Source of the DNA: Pirellulales bacterium
GTDB lineage: Bacteria; Planctomycetota; Planctomycetia; Pirellulales; JAEUIK01
NCBI GenBank assembly: GCA_019745975.1
Contig: JAIESQ010000065.1
Span: forward strand, 1-62,926
Reading direction: 5' to 3'
Length of the DNA stretch: 62,926 bases
Part shown: positions 61,086 through 62,926 of the stretch, in pieces
Layout of the letters: each line of letters starts with the position of its first letter
How positions within the stretch are numbered: the stretch's first letter is position 1
Translations under genes and position numbers: made by a program
Notes under the pieces: generated by a model
What the model saw: the letters and a program-made list of their open reading frames with translations, nothing else
What the model was told of the DNA's origin: nothing
Databases searched by the model: none

Positions 61086-62789
61086 GTGACGAGCTCCCTC
61101 AATCCGCAGCCCGAAGGGACAACGCCACACGACGCGCCGGAGCACCCCTTCAGCATGGTGCAGTCGCCGCCGCACACCGTGCGCGGCATCCTGGGGCGGC
61201 TCGGGCCCGGGCTGATCATCGCCGCTTCGATCGTCGGCTCGGGCGAACTGATCGGCACGACCAAGACCGGCGCCGAGGCCGGCTTCTGGCTCCTCTGGCT
61301 GATCGTGATCGGCTGCGTGATCAAGGTCTTCGCGCAGATCGAATTCGGCCGCTTCGCCATCGCCGAGGGACGCACCAGCCTCGAAGGCATGAACCTCGTG
61401 CCGGGGCCTCGCCTGCGCGTCAATTGGCTCTTGTGGTATTGGCTCGTGATGTTCCTGGTCGGCCTCGGGCAGTTGGGGGGCATCGTCGGCGTCGTCGGCG
61501 AGTCGATGGCCATCGCCGTCCCCCTCACCGGTGACAAGCAAGAGAGCCTGCGCCGCGAACACGACGCTGCCGTGTATCGCCGCGAACTGCGCAAGGAACT
61601 TGCCGCGGCGGGCCTGAGCGAACAGGCCGATGCCGACGATCCGGCCGCCGCCATCACGCGCGCCGAGATCGTCGCCCGTCTCACCGACCGGCTCGGCCCG
61701 CCCCCCGACCCCGCCCACAAGCGTCAGCCTACCTTCGACGAATTGTATTGGAGCTGGATCATCACGATCTTCACCGCCGTGCTGCTGGTGAACGGGCGCT
61801 ACAACCTGATTCAACACGTGGCCACGCTGCTCGTCGCCGGCTTCACCGCCGTCACGGTGTTCAACGTCTTCGCCCTGCAGAGCCGGCCCGAGTGGTCGCT
61901 CGGTTGGGCCGAGCTGCGCGATGCGTTTTCGTTTCGCTTGCCTCCCGCCGAGACGGCCGGCGCCGCCGCGCCGCTGGCCACGGCGCTGGCCACGTTCGGC
62001 ATCATCGGCGTCGGCGCCAGCGAGTTGATCGCCTATCCGTATTGGTGCCTCGAACGCGGCTACGCCCGCTTCACCGGGCCCTGCGATCCGTCTGACAGTT
62101 GGGCCGCGCGGGCTCAGGGCTGGATGCGCGTGATGCGCTGGGACGCCTGGCTCTCGATGGTCATTTACACCTTCGCCACGATCGCCTTCTACCTGCTGGG
62201 CGCCGCCGTCTTGCATCGCGAAGGCTTGAACATCGCCGGCAGCCAGATCGTCTACACCCTATCGCAGATGTACGAACCCGTCTTCGGCAAATGGGCTGGC
62301 CCCGTGTTTCTTGTGGGCGCCTTCGCCGTTTTGTATTCGACCTTCTTCGTGGCCACGGCCGGCAACGCGCGGATCGCGGGCGATGCCCTGCGCATCTTCG
62401 GCATCGCTGCCCACACCGACGACGACCGCCAGTGGTGGGTGCGGTTGTTCTGCGGGGTGTTTCCCTTCCTGTCGGTGACGATCTACACGCTGGTAAAAGA
62501 GCCGGTGGCCCTGGTGCTGGTTAGCGGCATGATTCAATCGTTGATGCTGCCCATGTTGGGGGGCGCGGCGCTCTGGTTCCGTTACCGCCGTGGCGATCGC
62601 CGCATCGCCCCGGGCCGCCTCTGGGACTTGCTGCTCTGGGCCTCGTGTCTGGGGCTGTTGGTGGCCGCGATCGGCGGCGGCTACGAAGCGGGCCTGAAGA
62701 TCATGCGCAGTTTGCGTTCGCCGCCAGCGCGCGAGCTGCCCGTCGGCGATGCGATTTCCAGCCCATCATCGCCCGCTTCCCGGCCATAG
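61086..62789 (+). CDS. Nramp-superfamily transporter lacking the canonical metal motifs
   Basis: 567 aa from the GTG at 61086 (VTSSLNPQPEG); the ATG at 61155 is the alternative, 544 aa. About eleven membrane helices are visible. The first (GPGLIIAASIVGSGELIGTTKTGAEAGFWLLWLI) is where Nramp proteins carry DPGN, here SIVGSGE. The sixth, normally MPHN, reads GIIGVGASELIAYPYWCLERGY. The large loop between helices 3 and 4 (about 145-215) is charged and helical. The fold is Nramp, but the substrate is probably not Mn/Fe in the usual way. Inner membrane. Confidence 0.85.
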   Translation: MTSSLNPQPEGTTPHDAPEHPFSMVQSPPHTVRGILGRLGPGLIIAASIVGSGELIGTTKTGAEAGFWLLWLIVIGCVIKVFAQIEFGRFAIAEGRTSLEGMNLVPGPRLRVNWLLWYWLVMFLVGLGQLGGIVGVVGESMAIAVPLTGDKQESLRREHDAAVYRRELRKELAAAGLSEQADADDPAAAITRAEIVARLTDRLGPPPDPAHKRQPTFDELYWSWIITIFTAVLLVNGRYNLIQHVATLLVAGFTAVTVFNVFALQSRPEWSLGWAELRDAFSFRLPPAETAGAAAPLATALATFGIIGVGASELIAYPYWCLERGYARFTGPCDPSDSWAARAQGWMRVMRWDAWLSMVIYTFATIAFYLLGAAVLHREGLNIAGSQIVYTLSQMYEPVFGKWAGPVFLVGAFAVLYSTFFVATAGNARIAGDALRIFGIAAHTDDDRQWWVRLFCGVFPFLSVTIYTLVKEPVALVLVSGMIQSLMLPMLGGAALWFRYRRGDRRIAPGRLWDLLLWASCLGLLVAAIGGGYEAGLKIMRSLRSPPARELPVGDAISSPSSPASRP

Positions 62790-62926
62790 AGCGCCGCGGA
62801 CTTCCCCGTTTTCGGTGTCATCCGGGTGTGCCACTGCTTGGTAGTCGGTCGTTCGTGCGTTGCCTCGGCACATGCGATCCGCCGACGAACAAGCAGTGCG
62901 AAGTCGTCGTATTTCATTGGCCGCGC
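62790..62926. other. Right-end non-coding stretch
   Basis: 137 bp with no gene. GGGTGTGCCACTGCTTGG (from 62827) resembles one arm of the CACTGCTGG repeat family and may be a degenerate half-unit. Reading frames on both strands here are short and unsupported. Confidence 0.4.

Noticed and set aside
60831-62216. 461-aa minus-strand frame
   Set aside because: Antisense to the Nramp-like gene; composition His/Asp/Gln-rich as expected for a shadow.

Overview
The window looks like a chromosomal segment of a planctomycete, most likely of the Pirellulales type. The grounds are high-GC DNA with densely packed genes, many secreted proteins without homologues I can name, an NPCBM-domain protein, a sulfatase, a MoxR/DUF58/VWA cluster with a giant coiled-coil membrane protein, frequent GTG/TTG starts, and many short palindromic repeats between genes. 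I see no rRNA, tRNA, CRISPR array or prophage. The only mobile-type gene is a REP-associated (IS200-like) tyrosine transposase near the left end.

Layout. (1) 98-1111: a small hypothetical gene, then a RAYT transposase followed at once by a perfect 11-bp hairpin. (2) 1257-17093, all minus strand: a compact array of PQQ-like beta-propeller protein, MoxR ATPase, DUF58 protein, BatA/VWA membrane protein, second VWA membrane protein, 1229-aa coiled-coil membrane protein, acidic secreted protein, alpha/alpha-toroid protein and NPCBM protein. Gaps are mostly under 40 bp or are overlaps, so this is probably one cell-envelope operon. (3) 17416-23385, minus: hypothetical, cutA, ilvD, purK-purE, a RelE-like toxin with an overlapping upstream partner, and a small NPYEPP membrane protein. 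(4) 23763-37433, mostly plus: a giant secretin with about eight N-domains, a lipoprotein overlapping a convergent BON protein, argH, a secreted HEAT protein with a receiver-like domain, an orphan sigma-54 activator, and a CcsA/HemX-type protein with hemA. (5) 37529-39807, minus: an extremely acidic protein, scpB and a membrane-anchored hypothetical. (6) 40115-47112, plus: cysteine desulfurase, then dnaA-dnaN-DUF721(DciA-like)-gyrB, the classic replication-origin neighbourhood, with an AT-richer 438-bp dnaA-dnaN spacer that is the oriC candidate. (7) 47198-62789: sulfatase, secreted CBM9-like protein, DUF6159 membrane protein, FAD monooxygenase, an orphan protein with RNA-polymerase alpha-CTD-like and sigma-4-like modules behind a long leader, SpoIIAA-like protein, gamma carbonic anhydrase, PhoD phosphatase, an enlarged signal peptidase I and an atypical Nramp transporter.

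The points most worth a second look are: two copies of a 73-bp inverted repeat with 21-bp identical arms and 31-nt unrelated loops, each just after a stop codon; palindromic repeats read through as signal-peptide leaders in three consecutive plus-strand envelope genes; a DnaA that appears to have lost the box VII arginine finger; the alpha-CTD/sigma-4 orphan protein; the receiver-like domain in an exported HEAT protein; and the signal peptidase I with an inserted zinc ribbon and a large beta-rich domain.
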